NCBI GenBank assembly: GCA_013289795.1
Contig: JABCZH010000007.1
Location: 1-64,000 of the forward strand
Direction: 5' to 3'
DNA from: Acidobacteriota bacterium
Lineage (GTDB): Bacteria > Acidobacteriota > Terriglobia > Terriglobales > Acidobacteriaceae
DNA: 64,000 nucleotides
Under the pieces are notes generated by a model that was given only the letters and a program-made list of their open reading frames with translations, did no database searches and had not been told where the DNA came from. The translations under genes and the position numbers were made by a program. Positions 46,277 through 54,038 of the stretch are shown in pieces. Positions within the stretch are counted from its first letter, which is position 1. Every line of letters starts with the position of its first letter.

Positions 46277-46942
46277 CTATCCCTTCACGCTGATACGCGA
46301 GAATGAGAGCACAGCCCTACCCGAAGTCGGCCGGCCCATCGACATGGCAGGGCGAAAGGTGGTGAAGATCAGCATGTTCTTCACTTGCGAGGGCAGTTCC
46401 TTGACCGCGTCGGGGCTAGACAACACGCGGTAGTCCTGCACCCGGCCGTTCGCGTCGACGTAAGCTTCGATCACCAGAGAATCGTCTTTGATGGAATCAA
46501 GCGCAGTACCGAAGGCGGACGCCTGGAGTTGCGGCGCCGTGTTCAGCATCAGTGGGACATCAGCGCTGCCGGCTTGCAAGGGCAATGCCAGGAAGCCCAT
46601 CAGAAAGCCGAAGATCACCACGGCAGTTACCAATCCGACCGTCGCCGGAACCATGAACGCGTTGAGGACATTCTCCACACGAACCCAGAAGGCAGACAGC
46701 CTCGGCTGACGCGACTGGGCAGCTTCGCGAGAGATCGCCAAGCGAAGTTTCAAAGCCAGATCGCTCGGCACCCTCCGGCGGCCAGCCGTGGCCAGCAACT
46801 GCTGCGTCTGACGCAGGTCAAGATATTCCTGCTGGCAGCGATCGCATGTGTCCAGATGCCCGGCCATAGACAGCATCAGCTTGCCGGTCATAGCGCCGTC
46901 AAGATACGTCGAAAGCAACAATTTGACCTGGCTGCATGTCAT
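46277..46942 (-). CDS. Zinc-finger anti-sigma factor with TonB-like periplasmic domain
   Basis: A 221-aa single-pass membrane protein. The N-terminal zf-HC2 site uses C3, H29, C33 and C36. A membrane helix lies at about 98-122. The periplasmic end (about 155-221, SLVIEAYVDANGRVQDYRVLSS, MLIFTTFRPAMSMGRPTSGRAVL) reads like a TonB C-terminal domain. It overlaps the ECF sigma gene by 4 bp, which marks that factor as its partner. The TonB-like domain may sense an envelope protein. Confidence 0.85.
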   Translation of the reverse strand: MTCSQVKLLLSTYLDGAMTGKLMLSMAGHLDTCDRCQQEYLDLRQTQQLLATAGRRRVPSDLALKLRLAISREAAQSRQPRLSAFWVRVENVLNAFMVPATVGLVTAVVIFGFLMGFLALPLQAGSADVPLMLNTAPQLQASAFGTALDSIKDDSLVIEAYVDANGRVQDYRVLSSPDAVKELPSQVKNMLIFTTFRPAMSMGRPTSGRAVLSFSRISVKG

Positions 46943-47673
46943 GATCCCACCTCACATCGCCGTCCTGCGGCGACCGCCTCTGATCGTGGAGCTATTCGCG
47001 GTTCCGCGGTCCGCAATCCCATCGCCGGGCCGACTTCTCTCGCATAACCAATAAGGCGTTCCTTCAGGGCTTGCCGTCCGCGGGTCAATCGTGATTTCAC
47101 TGTCCCCAGAGAAACCTGAGTGACTTCGGCAATTTCCTCATAAGACATTTCTTCCAGATCGCGCAGAATCACGGTAGTGCGATAGGGCTCGGCAACCTTG
47201 CGCAACTCATCTTCCACCCGCGTTCTTACCTCTTCATGAGCGAAGCGATCGAAGGGTGACTCGGCATCGTCGGCTAAACAGTCTTTCAGGGCTGCGGTCG
47301 AACTTGCATCGGTTTCCAGCGGCTCAATCGAAGTCTCGCGAGCCTTGTGCCGGAACCACCAGCGGCGGCGGTTCGAGGCCTCGTGCAGAGCGATGCGGTA
47401 GATCCAGGTCTTGAGGCTGGATTGACCGTTGAAATGCTTCATGCCGCGAAACACCTTGAGAAAGACTTCCTGGGTGGTATCGGGGGCATCGGCGGGGTCG
47501 GAGACCAGGCGGTAAATCAGGCTGTAAACCGGCTGCTGAAACTCGCCGATGAGCCAGGCGTAGGCGTTCTCGGAACCAGCCTTGAGTTCACCTACGATCG
47601 CCGATTCCTGCTCTCGGACTCCAATGGTTCCCGCGAGATTCCCCACGCTGGACGCTCCCGCCATCACTCCCAT
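46939..47673 (-). CDS. ECF RNA polymerase sigma factor (RpoE-like)
   Basis: A 244-aa sigma factor. Region 2 includes DTTQEVFLKVFRGMKHFNGQ and LKTWIYRIALHEASNRRRWW; region 4 includes LRDLEEMSYEEIAEVTQVSLGTVKSRLTRGRQAL. A basic, poorly conserved tail of about 25 residues follows. It is coupled to its anti-sigma factor, and the secreted TPR genes downstream may be in the same transcript. Confidence 0.93.
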   Translation of the reverse strand: MGVMAGASSVGNLAGTIGVREQESAIVGELKAGSENAYAWLIGEFQQPVYSLIYRLVSDPADAPDTTQEVFLKVFRGMKHFNGQSSLKTWIYRIALHEASNRRRWWFRHKARETSIEPLETDASSTAALKDCLADDAESPFDRFAHEEVRTRVEDELRKVAEPYRTTVILRDLEEMSYEEIAEVTQVSLGTVKSRLTRGRQALKERLIGYAREVGPAMGLRTAEPRIAPRSEAVAAGRRCEVGS

Positions 47674-47844
47674 GGCTCAAACTCCATTATAGGATCTTTT
47701 CTCGCCGCTGAATCGACCCGAAGTTCCACCCACAAGGGTTACCGCCGGGCCAAACCCTGCCTGTATCCTTAGACCCCAATTCGCAGGCGGAAGTTCCACG
47801 ATGAAAGTGGTTTGTTTTCAGAATGCTAGAGTCAGACGCCGAGC

Positions 47845-48597
47845 CTATTGCGGAGCCGGGTTGGCGGTGGAGGGTGGAGCCGTCGCGTCGGGAGTCGGCG
47901 AAGTGCTGGCCGGCGGCTTGGGCACTTTGTGGGCGGGCTTTTTCTTGACCGGTTGCTTTGGCGGCTCGGTGTCGTCGACCACGGTTTTCTTGGGTGGGGC
48001 GGCGACTTTCTCGGTCGCGCGGGCTGCTTGCAGGTCAGTCCGGAGTTTTGACAGCTCGGCTTCCTTTGAACCGGCCAGCGTTTCCATGCGGTCCGCAAAC
48101 ATTCGCCGCGAGGTCTCAACTGAGCTCAAGTCGTTTTGCAACGTCTGGTATTCGTCGCGGGCGCCAAAAGCGCCGGTGGATTCGGCCAGCGACACGAACA
48201 CATCGTAGAGTGCATCCAGATTGCGATACACCTTGAAGGTTGAGGGCAGACTGTCCGGGGAATTCCTCAACTCGGCGACGATCTCCGGAAGCGCCGTCTG
48301 CAGGTTTCGCTGAATGGAGGCAGCGTCAGCCTGCGATCTCCGTTTGCTGTTGGCGTCGGTCTTCCATTTTTCGATTCGCAAGCCGGACAAATCTCGCTGC
48401 ATAGATTGGGAAGTCTGTTCCAGTTGGGAAAGCAGCAGATTCACCTGGCTGACAGAAGAGTACGGAACCGGTGCAGGGGCGTCCGTCGGCTTGGCCGGCG
48501 CCGGCGCAGCGCTCTGCGCTACGACCAGGGCGGGATAGAGAATCAAACTGAATCCGAGGGTGAGTTTCATAAGCCGGGCTGCCCTCAGGATACGCAT
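47845..48597 (-). CDS. Secreted helical protein with Lys/Pro-rich C-terminal tail
   Basis: A 250-aa protein with a signal peptide (MRILRAARLMKLTLGFSLIL, cleavage near VAQ). The mature part is helical and coiled-coil-like (VNLLLSQLEQTSQSMQRDLSGLRI, ETLAGSKEAELSKLRTDLQAA), and the last 55 residues are Pro/Lys/Ala rich. ATG 48597 or ATG 48570 is the start; longer frames would run into the tRNA gene. No known family recognised. Confidence 0.65.
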   Translation of the reverse strand: MRILRAARLMKLTLGFSLILYPALVVAQSAAPAPAKPTDAPAPVPYSSVSQVNLLLSQLEQTSQSMQRDLSGLRIEKWKTDANSKRRSQADAASIQRNLQTALPEIVAELRNSPDSLPSTFKVYRNLDALYDVFVSLAESTGAFGARDEYQTLQNDLSSVETSRRMFADRMETLAGSKEAELSKLRTDLQAARATEKVAAPPKKTVVDDTEPPKQPVKKKPAHKVPKPPASTSPTPDATAPPSTANPAPQ

Positions 48598-48729
48598 TTT
48601 CACCGAGTTCGTAAATTTGCGGAGTGGAACCGTCGGGCTGTTCCCCAAGATCGGATCATCAGTTCCATGGTACCGCGTTTGACTATCCCTACTGGGTAGG
48701 CGAGAATTGATTTGTCCCCACCGCAGTGT

Positions 48730-48805
48730 GGGCCTGTGGCGCAGCTGGGAGCGCGCTTCCATGGCATGGAAGAGGTCGTCGGTTCGATCCCGACCAGGTC
48801 CACCA
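48730..48805 (+). tRNA. tRNA-Ala (anticodon GGC)
   Basis: A full cloverleaf of 76 nt with encoded CCA. Acceptor GGGCCTG / CAGGTCC contains one G-U pair. The anticodon stem CTTCC / GGAAG encloses loop ATGGCAT, giving anticodon GGC. The T arm is GTCGG-TTCGATC-CCGAC. An integrase gene begins 14 bp beyond its 3' end, so the gene is the probable attachment site of the island to the right. Confidence 0.97.
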
Positions 48806-48819
48806 AATTTCTCAATAGG

Positions 48820-49974
48820 TTAGACAGGGCGTGTTCTTAGAGTCTCGACATTTGTGTCGTGACTTGTGTCGTAACCCGCTGTTTTGGTGCTCACAGCAAG
48901 GGCTTCCATCGCTGTCCGCTTGGCTTCCATCCTCACGTGGCTGTACCGTTCCAACATGCGGCGGCTGACGTGACCAGCTATCGCCATGATGGTCGAATCA
49001 GACGTTCCGCCCTCGGCGAGCTGGGTGATCGCGCAGTGGCGGAGATCGTGGAACCGGAACCCCGGCAAGCCCGCTTTCTTCGTCAGGGTTCTCCAGGCCG
49101 TCCGCCAGCTGTTGACGTGCCGGGTCGGGTCGAAGCCGGTGACGTTGTAGCCAATCACTTTCTTGCCGCTGAAGGTAAACTTGGGAACGAAGGCGGCAAA
49201 GACGTAGTGCGACTGCTCCACCTTGCCAAATCCTTCAGCCCTACGGCGCAGCCTTGCGAGGGCTGAAACAGCCACATCAGTCAAAGGAACCACTCTCTCA
49301 CCAGCAGTGGTCTTGGAGGTGCGGATTGTCAAAGTTCGGGCGAACAGGTCAACGTCCGACCATTGCAGGCTCTTCAACTCGCAGCTTCTCGCGGTCGTGT
49401 TCAGGCACAGGATCGCAGCAAGATACGCCGTTTCCCACTCAGGCCGCATCACCGCCGTTTTAAGAAGGCGTTGCTTGTCTTCCTCGGTTAGGGCGCGCCC
49501 GATGGTCGCAGGTTCCTTGAGAGGGCGCACATCGTCAGCAACACGCGCCCAGAGCTTCGCGCGCTTTAGAACCCGCCGCAAAATGCCAAGCTCTGCGTTT
49601 AACGTCGCTGGCCCGACACCCTGATCGGACCTCCAAGCCCTGTAATCAGTAATCCGCTTCGCTGTGATCGCCTTAAGCGGTTCCTGTTTGAAGTAAATCC
49701 TGAGTTGCACAAGGAGCTGCTTCTCCTTCGCCTGGCTAGCCGCCGCAAGCTCCAGCTTCCGAGCATTAACGTAATCGTCCGCAGCCTGTCCAAAGGGCTG
49801 ACGGGCCATTGTTGTGGAGTTATGCGTCAGCTTTCCGTCGGAAGCCTCCGCTATCAGTTTTTTCTCGTTGGCTTGAGCCTCCCGCCAGTCACTAGTTTCG
49901 AGCGACTGCCGGAATCGCTGGCCGTTAACGAAGAAATGGGTGTGCCACGTCTTGTTGCGCTTGTAGAGTGCCAT
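48820..49974 (-). CDS. Tyrosine recombinase (phage/island integrase)
   Basis: A 384-aa integrase with an N-terminal arm-binding part, a SAM-like core-binding domain (about 60-155) and the catalytic domain. Catalytic residues are R196 (TTARSCELKSLQW), H309-x2-R312 (FHDLRHCA), H335 (GHVSRRM) and nucleophile Y344 (LERYSH). ATG 49974 has GAGG seven bases upstream; an upstream in-frame start would overlap the next gene. Location beside tRNA-Ala is standard for such elements. Confidence 0.95.
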   Translation of the reverse strand: MALYKRNKTWHTHFFVNGQRFRQSLETSDWREAQANEKKLIAEASDGKLTHNSTTMARQPFGQAADDYVNARKLELAAASQAKEKQLLVQLRIYFKQEPLKAITAKRITDYRAWRSDQGVGPATLNAELGILRRVLKRAKLWARVADDVRPLKEPATIGRALTEEDKQRLLKTAVMRPEWETAYLAAILCLNTTARSCELKSLQWSDVDLFARTLTIRTSKTTAGERVVPLTDVAVSALARLRRRAEGFGKVEQSHYVFAAFVPKFTFSGKKVIGYNVTGFDPTRHVNSWRTAWRTLTKKAGLPGFRFHDLRHCAITQLAEGGTSDSTIMAIAGHVSRRMLERYSHVRMEAKRTAMEALAVSTKTAGYDTSHDTNVETLRTRPV

Positions 49975-49978
49975 TGGA

Positions 49979-50581
49979 CTACCTCTCCTTTGTTTCTTGA
50001 GTTCCTGCAAAAGTGACCTCACGTCCGAGAACTTGACTGTCTACCCAATTCAATGTTTCGTCGAAAGGTATAACGCACAAAGCACGTAGTGTCCCGAGTC
50101 GAAATTCCTCCGCTATAGCGTTCCGGGGGCGCAAAGCAACCAATGCTCGTTTCCCGGGAGCGTGTTTCCCCTTCCATTCGGGAGGTGCGACGGAGCGGCT
50201 GTCTTCCGGCAGTTGGGTCATCCAAGTTCCTTTGGAGTATTCGTAGAGATCAATCAAAAGGCAGCGTGCGCTTGCCTCGTCTGTTGCTCTTTCCTTCACA
50301 GCGATTTCCATTGGGGCTTTGTACCTCGGAAACAATTCTCTGACTGCGTCACCAATGAGACGAGCGTTTAGGTCGCATAGGAACATTCTGTACGCGGTCG
50401 CAATCTTGTACACGTCCCACAAGGTGTAGAGGCCCTTCTTCCCCCGCCCTTTGCCCCCAGGGAGGCGGGGAGCGAGGCCATACGGATACCGGCGATCTGC
50501 GAAGTTGGCAAGCAGCCAGGGGGGAATGTGCAGCAGACGGGCCAGGTCAGTCCTCCCGAAAAGTGCGCCTGAAAACGCCAT
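49979..50581 (-). CDS. Island-encoded putative DNA-binding protein
   Basis: A 200-aa protein. The N-terminal 70 residues (FGRTDLARLLHIPPWLLANFADRRY, then KKGLYTLWDVYKIATAYRM) look like a MerR/excisionase-type helix-turn-helix with wing. The rest is unrecognised. It ends five bases before the integrase start and is probably co-transcribed with it, so a role in controlling excision is likely. ATG 50581 has GGGGGA nine bases upstream. Confidence 0.6.
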   Translation of the reverse strand: MAFSGALFGRTDLARLLHIPPWLLANFADRRYPYGLAPRLPGGKGRGKKGLYTLWDVYKIATAYRMFLCDLNARLIGDAVRELFPRYKAPMEIAVKERATDEASARCLLIDLYEYSKGTWMTQLPEDSRSVAPPEWKGKHAPGKRALVALRPRNAIAEEFRLGTLRALCVIPFDETLNWVDSQVLGREVTFAGTQETKER

Positions 50582-50605
50582 GGTGCTCAATCCCCCTCTC
50601 TCGTG

Positions 50606-50624
50606 TTACAATTAAAGCTTACAA
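50606..50624. promoter_or_regulatory. AT-rich divergent control region with TTACAA direct repeats
   Basis: The gap between the divergent HTH genes is AT-rich and holds two TTACAA copies 13 bp apart (50606-50611 and 50619-50624). It must contain both promoters, and the repeats could be operator sites for one of the flanking HTH proteins. Confidence 0.35.
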
Positions 50625-50668
50625 CATCCAAGTAAGAGTTAGCAACATATTTTATGAGAGGAGCGTTA

Positions 50669-50908
50669 ATGCAGCAGATGACCGTTGAACCTAGACTGTT
50701 GAGGCTGGAGCAGGCGAGTGCCGCTCTCGGAGTATCGCACTGGACCCTGCGGCTGTGGGCGAAGCAGGGCAAGTTGAGGACCGTCAAACTCGGCAGCCTT
50801 CGCCTTGTGCCCGCCAAAGAACTCGACCGGGTTGTCCAGCAGGGAATAGGCCGACCAAGCCGCCGTCGAACAACCCACAAGGAGCTGAAGCATGGGCCCA
50901 CCGCCTGA
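50669..50908 (+). CDS. Excisionase-like helix-turn-helix protein 1
   Basis: A 79-aa HTH_17/MerR-type protein (LRLEQASAALGVSHWTLRLWAKQGKLRTVKLGSLRLVPAKELDRVV) with a basic tail. Such small proteins act as recombination directionality factors or regulators in mobile elements. AGGAG lies five bases before ATG 50669. It overlaps the next, related gene. Confidence 0.8.
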   Translation: MQQMTVEPRLLRLEQASAALGVSHWTLRLWAKQGKLRTVKLGSLRLVPAKELDRVVQQGIGRPSRRRTTHKELKHGPTA

Positions 50909-51260
50909 GCTGATGGCCTACACAATCCACGAGGCAGCCCAGATGGTTAGGGTGAGCGACCGGACAATCCGGCGTGCGATCACGTCGGGGAGGCTACGAG
51001 CAGTTCACATCGGTCGAACTGTGCGTGTGCCGCGTGAGTCGCTGAACGCTCTGCTGTCCCCGGTTTCGCCGCCGGACGACGAGGCGCGAGAGGCAGCGAT
51101 GATCACCGGACACACTGCGAATGGGGTTAGGAACAAGGAGAAAGGTAAAACACCGAGCCTCGCGCCATACAGAGCCCGCGCGGGTGAAAGCTGTAACGAA
51201 TCAGAACACAAGGAAAACAAAAATGCAGATCACAAATCTCAGTTTCTCGCTCAGCACTAA
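50892..51260 (+). CDS. Excisionase-like helix-turn-helix protein 2
   Basis: A 122-aa protein with an HTH_17 domain (YTIHEAAQMVRVSDRTIRRAITSGRLRAVHIGRTVRVPRESLNALL) and a polar tail of about 60 residues. AAGGAG seven bases before ATG 50892 supports this start. Two different HTH_17 proteins in tandem suggest separate excision and regulatory roles. It overlaps the SpoVG-like gene start in another frame. Confidence 0.78.
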   Translation: MGPPPELMAYTIHEAAQMVRVSDRTIRRAITSGRLRAVHIGRTVRVPRESLNALLSPVSPPDDEAREAAMITGHTANGVRNKEKGKTPSLAPYRARAGESCNESEHKENKNADHKSQFLAQH

Positions 51261-51540
51261 GCCTCAGGTTCTCGCCTCGGCCCGCCTGGAATTGGTGGTC
51301 GAAGGGACAGATGACTCTATCATTGTTGACAACGCCCGGGTCTTTCGAAACAAGCACGGGCAATTGTGGCTCGCCATGCCCAGCTACAGTGTCCCCACGT
51401 CGAACGGGCGCTCCTACGACTATTTTCCCGCGGTCATTCTCTCGCCGAAGCTCAAGCGCCAGGTTGAGGAGGTTGTTCTACTGGCGTTCGAGACGTGGGA
51501 GCGCGAGCAGTTAGCCGCGGTGCAAGGCGGTGGGCGGTGA
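51223..51540 (+). CDS. SpoVG-like protein
   Basis: A 105-aa protein that follows the SpoVG pattern: MQITNLSFSL start, a middle strand ARLELVVEGTDDSIIVDNARVFRNKHG, LAMPSYSVP, and a final helix LKRQVEEVVLLAFETWE. SpoVG proteins bind DNA or RNA site-specifically, and island- or plasmid-borne copies are common. AAGGA lies before ATG 51223. Its TGA overlaps the GTG start of the RepA-like gene. Confidence 0.7.
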   Translation: MQITNLSFSLSTKPQVLASARLELVVEGTDDSIIVDNARVFRNKHGQLWLAMPSYSVPTSNGRSYDYFPAVILSPKLKRQVEEVVLLAFETWEREQLAAVQGGGR

Positions 51541-52685
51541 CCGAGACCAGAAGCCGCACACTTGCCGATCTTGCCCGCCTTGCGGAAGAGCAGCCGCTCG
51601 TCTGGCTTGTGCCTTCGACGATCATCCAGGGCGGCATACATGTGCTTTGGGGCAAAGAGGAATCGTTCAAGACTACCCTCGCCATGCAGTTAATTGAAGC
51701 GCTAAGCGTGGGTGGCCGCTTCCTTGATTGGGAGGTCGAAGGCGGGCTCACCGTGGGACTCGCGGAACTCGAAATGACCGAGGTTATCTTCAAGATGCGG
51801 GCTCATACCTTCCTGAAACCGGCTAAGCAGTCACCCGAGATCCATGTTCTAACTGAGGACCAGCGGCGCCAGATCTTGGATGCACCGACCGCCACGTTAC
51901 GCGTGGCGGTGATCGTTCAATGGGTGAAAGCACTCGGCCTGCAAGTATTGGTGATTGACTCCGCCGCCAAGCTCTTTCCGCCCACAGCGAACATTGGGAG
52001 CCAGCCAGTCGTGAGTGACCTTTTCAGCCAGCTGCAAAAGGTTGGCTGTACGGTCATCGTCATCGCGCATCCCCGGAAAAGGGACCGTACCCAGGCGGTG
52101 GAGATGCATGGGGACAACGACGACATCGCAGGCAGCGGGCGCTTTGCCCAAGACCCCGACATCGTGCTCGAGATTTGGCGTCCTGACGGGCGAGCGCCGA
52201 TGGTCAAACTGAGTTGGGGCAAGAACCGCATGGATTTCAAGCCCGAGGATATTGAGGTGTTCTTCGATGCCGTGGATTTTCGCCTTTACCCTCGACACCC
52301 ATTCCTGCATTTGCTCCCTACCTCTCGGGAACAGCTCATTGAGCAGGCAGTGAAGCGATTCGGGTGGAAACGTGCGACCGTGGATGAACACATCAGCACG
52401 TTGAAGGAACTCCGGGATTCGAAGGGCAATCCACTGGTCGTCGAAACCCACGATTCTCGTAGGGCGATCTTTTCCCTAGCCCCTGGTGTGTCACCGCCAG
52501 ACATAATGGAAAAGTCACGGAACGTTGAGGCGGCGTCCAGCGTGTCAGTGCCAGAGTTAGGGGAAAAGTCGGAAGAGGACTCTTCTACTAAGTCTACCGG
52601 TGACACCTCTGCCAGCGAGAACCCGCTCGCAGCCGTGCTAGGCAAGGTTTCACTACAGGGAGAGCATGAGGCTTCAGAGAAATGA
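51537..52685 (+). CDS. RepA-like AAA (AAA_25) helicase/ATPase
   Basis: A 382-aa RecA-fold ATPase. P-loop HVLWGKEESFKTTLAMQL has the G-x4-F-K-T form frequent in AAA_25 proteins; Walker B-like LQVLVIDSAAKLF and VIVIAHPRKRDRTQ follow. A winged-helix-like region (about 260-310) and an acidic disordered tail complete it. Related proteins serve as replication helicases of plasmids and integrated elements. The start is GTG 51537, overlapping the SpoVG-like stop (GTGA). Confidence 0.82.
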   Translation: MTETRSRTLADLARLAEEQPLVWLVPSTIIQGGIHVLWGKEESFKTTLAMQLIEALSVGGRFLDWEVEGGLTVGLAELEMTEVIFKMRAHTFLKPAKQSPEIHVLTEDQRRQILDAPTATLRVAVIVQWVKALGLQVLVIDSAAKLFPPTANIGSQPVVSDLFSQLQKVGCTVIVIAHPRKRDRTQAVEMHGDNDDIAGSGRFAQDPDIVLEIWRPDGRAPMVKLSWGKNRMDFKPEDIEVFFDAVDFRLYPRHPFLHLLPTSREQLIEQAVKRFGWKRATVDEHISTLKELRDSKGNPLVVETHDSRRAIFSLAPGVSPPDIMEKSRNVEAASSVSVPELGEKSEEDSSTKSTGDTSASENPLAAVLGKVSLQGEHEASEK

Positions 52686-52718
52686 GGACATCACAATAGT
52701 GAGAACGTGACGAGGAGA

Positions 52719-52841
52719 GCCCGCTTTTTAGGCTGATGTGCTGGTAAGGGTGTTGCTCAAAATCCGGATTGCCGGTTTCGCCCGCTTCCGGCCCGGTGGC
52801 TGATGACACCTTCGCCCGGGGCATCAGCCCAAAAAGCGGGC
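52719..52841 (+). other. Candidate structured RNA or DNA element with long terminal stem
   Basis: Arms 52719-52738 (GCCCGCTTTTTAGGCTGATG) and 52822-52841 (CATCAGCCCAAAAAGCGGGC) pair over 20 bp with one mismatch, closing an 83-nt GC-rich loop with smaller CCGG-containing stems. It occupies the 230-bp gap between the RepA-like and zinc-ribbon genes. It could be a small RNA, a replication origin or a conjugation-type nick region; sequence alone does not decide. Confidence 0.45.
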
Positions 52842-52915
52842 CTGTAGTCCCAAAGATTTCTCCCGGGAAGACCAGCCAGACAGCCTGGAGGCCACCGGGG
52901 ATAGAAAGGGAGGTA

Positions 52916-53203
52916 ATGACAGTGGAGAACAGGCAATTCATCGAGCCAGAGGATGTGATCGCGCTTCAATTCGAGTGCTGCAAGTGTGGCGCGAAAATCA
53001 GTTTTCCGTTAACCGACGAGCTGCAGTTCAAACCGCAGCCACTAATTGCTTGTCCAGCTTGTAAACAAGACTGGAAGATCACCCCAGAATCGCAGGAGCA
53101 CGACGCGCTGAGGCAATTCGTTGATGGGCTATTTCGTATCGGTCCGGCATTGAAGAGCCGTACGCTCAAACTGGCGATGGAAATCCCAAGTCGTGAGGAC
53201 TGA
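52916..53203 (+). CDS. Small zinc-ribbon protein
   Basis: A 95-aa protein with C21-x2-C24 (CCKCGAKI) and C46-x2-C49 (CPACK), a rubredoxin-type zinc ribbon, followed by a helical C-terminus. GGGAGG is only two bases before ATG 52916; a GTG two codons later (52922) has better spacing and is an alternative start. Function unknown; such ribbons are frequent in island cores. Confidence 0.6.
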   Translation: MTVENRQFIEPEDVIALQFECCKCGAKISFPLTDELQFKPQPLIACPACKQDWKITPESQEHDALRQFVDGLFRIGPALKSRTLKLAMEIPSRED

Positions 53204-53211
53204 GGCCGATT

Positions 53212-53496
53212 ATGAGTTACCGGATGATAAAACGCGACGGCACGCTTTCCTACGGGTTTCACAACCCCGACGGAAGCTGGGTCGAGCTACCGGCGCCGGA
53301 CGGTGAGCCGCGCACCTGGAGTGCGCCGGTGCCGGAGATCCGGGCGACAGCCACTCATCTGTCTCCGCCTGAGCACGTCCGCCAGTTTCTCCGCAACATC
53401 GCCAGCAAGGGTGGGCAATCCCGCGCCCGACGGCACAGCCGCAGCGAGTTGGCCGCGTGGGGCCGAGTGCGACACAAAACCAAACCGACGGTGTGA
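53212..53496 (+). CDS. Small protein with KGG-type basic motif
   Basis: A 94-aa protein. The N-terminal half (SYGFHNPDGSWVELPAPDGEP) is unrecognised; the C-terminal half has ASKGGQSRARRHSRSELAAWG, like the basic KGG motifs found in many small mobile-element proteins. It follows the zinc-ribbon gene by eight bases and is probably co-transcribed with it. Function unknown. Confidence 0.55.
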   Translation: MSYRMIKRDGTLSYGFHNPDGSWVELPAPDGEPRTWSAPVPEIRATATHLSPPEHVRQFLRNIASKGGQSRARRHSRSELAAWGRVRHKTKPTV

Positions 53497-53655
53497 ATTC
53501 GTGATCCTAGTTAACTCATTGATGTTGTTGGAGTTGTTTGATTGATGATTCTATTCTTGAATTCTAGTACTCGCACAAGTGACGGTACACAAACGAGTTG
53601 TGAGAAAAAGACGCTAAATTGGCAGTTTCGGGAGCGACTCGCGCGCAAGGACCAG

Positions 53656-53674
53656 GAAGTTAGCAGCTAACTTC
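53656..53674. promoter_or_regulatory. Inverted repeat at a start codon
   Basis: GAAGTTAG-CAG-CTAACTTC, a perfect 8-bp inverted repeat, ends one base before ATG 53676. It could be an operator, or an RNA hairpin that masks the start. The AT-rich gap 53497-53655 before it probably holds a promoter. Confidence 0.45.
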
Positions 53675-53675
53675 G

Positions 53676-53891
53676 ATGAAACGAACACAAAAACTTGAGA
53701 GGCTGTCCGCCGAGTGCCCCCGCCACGGGAGGGTGCGGATAGTCTGCCCGAAGTGTGCTGGCAAGATAGGCGGCATGATGCGTCGCGGGCGTGGTCACCG
53801 CCAACAGCTCCGCATAGTTTCTGAACTGGAGAGAGCAGAAATGACAGGGTGGGCTGATTCAGAAGGGGAGAGTCGGGTCGTGAAGAGCTAG
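53676..53891 (+). CDS. Small Cys-containing basic protein
   Basis: A 71-aa protein with CPRHG and CPKC, which may form a minimal zinc site (two Cys, one His, two Cys within residues 14-28), and an Arg-rich middle. No clear Shine-Dalgarno is visible because the inverted repeat occupies that position. Coding is plausible but not proven. Confidence 0.4.
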   Translation: MKRTQKLERLSAECPRHGRVRIVCPKCAGKIGGMMRRGRGHRQQLRIVSELERAEMTGWADSEGESRVVKS

Positions 53892-53981
53892 GGCCTTACG
53901 CACTTCACGCTAAGACCCATGCCATGATGCCAATCATGAACACTGCCTTCGGCCCGGTCGAAGAATTCGGTTTTCCACCGA

Positions 53982-53987
53982 TATAAT
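53982..53987 (+). promoter_or_regulatory. Candidate -10 box for the Ntn-hydrolase gene
   Basis: A perfect TATAAT with a weak -35 (TCGAAG) 18 bp upstream lies 52 bp before the ATG. A CGCAC-GATT-GTGCG inverted repeat sits between it and the start codon and may regulate expression. Confidence 0.45.
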
Positions 53988-54038
53988 GCACGTACCACAT
54001 TGCGCACGATTGTGCGAAGTATAAGACGAGGCATCCAC

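Noticed and set aside
51897-52451. 184-codon minus-strand frame
   Set aside because: It is antisense to the RepA-like ATPase with intact Walker motifs.
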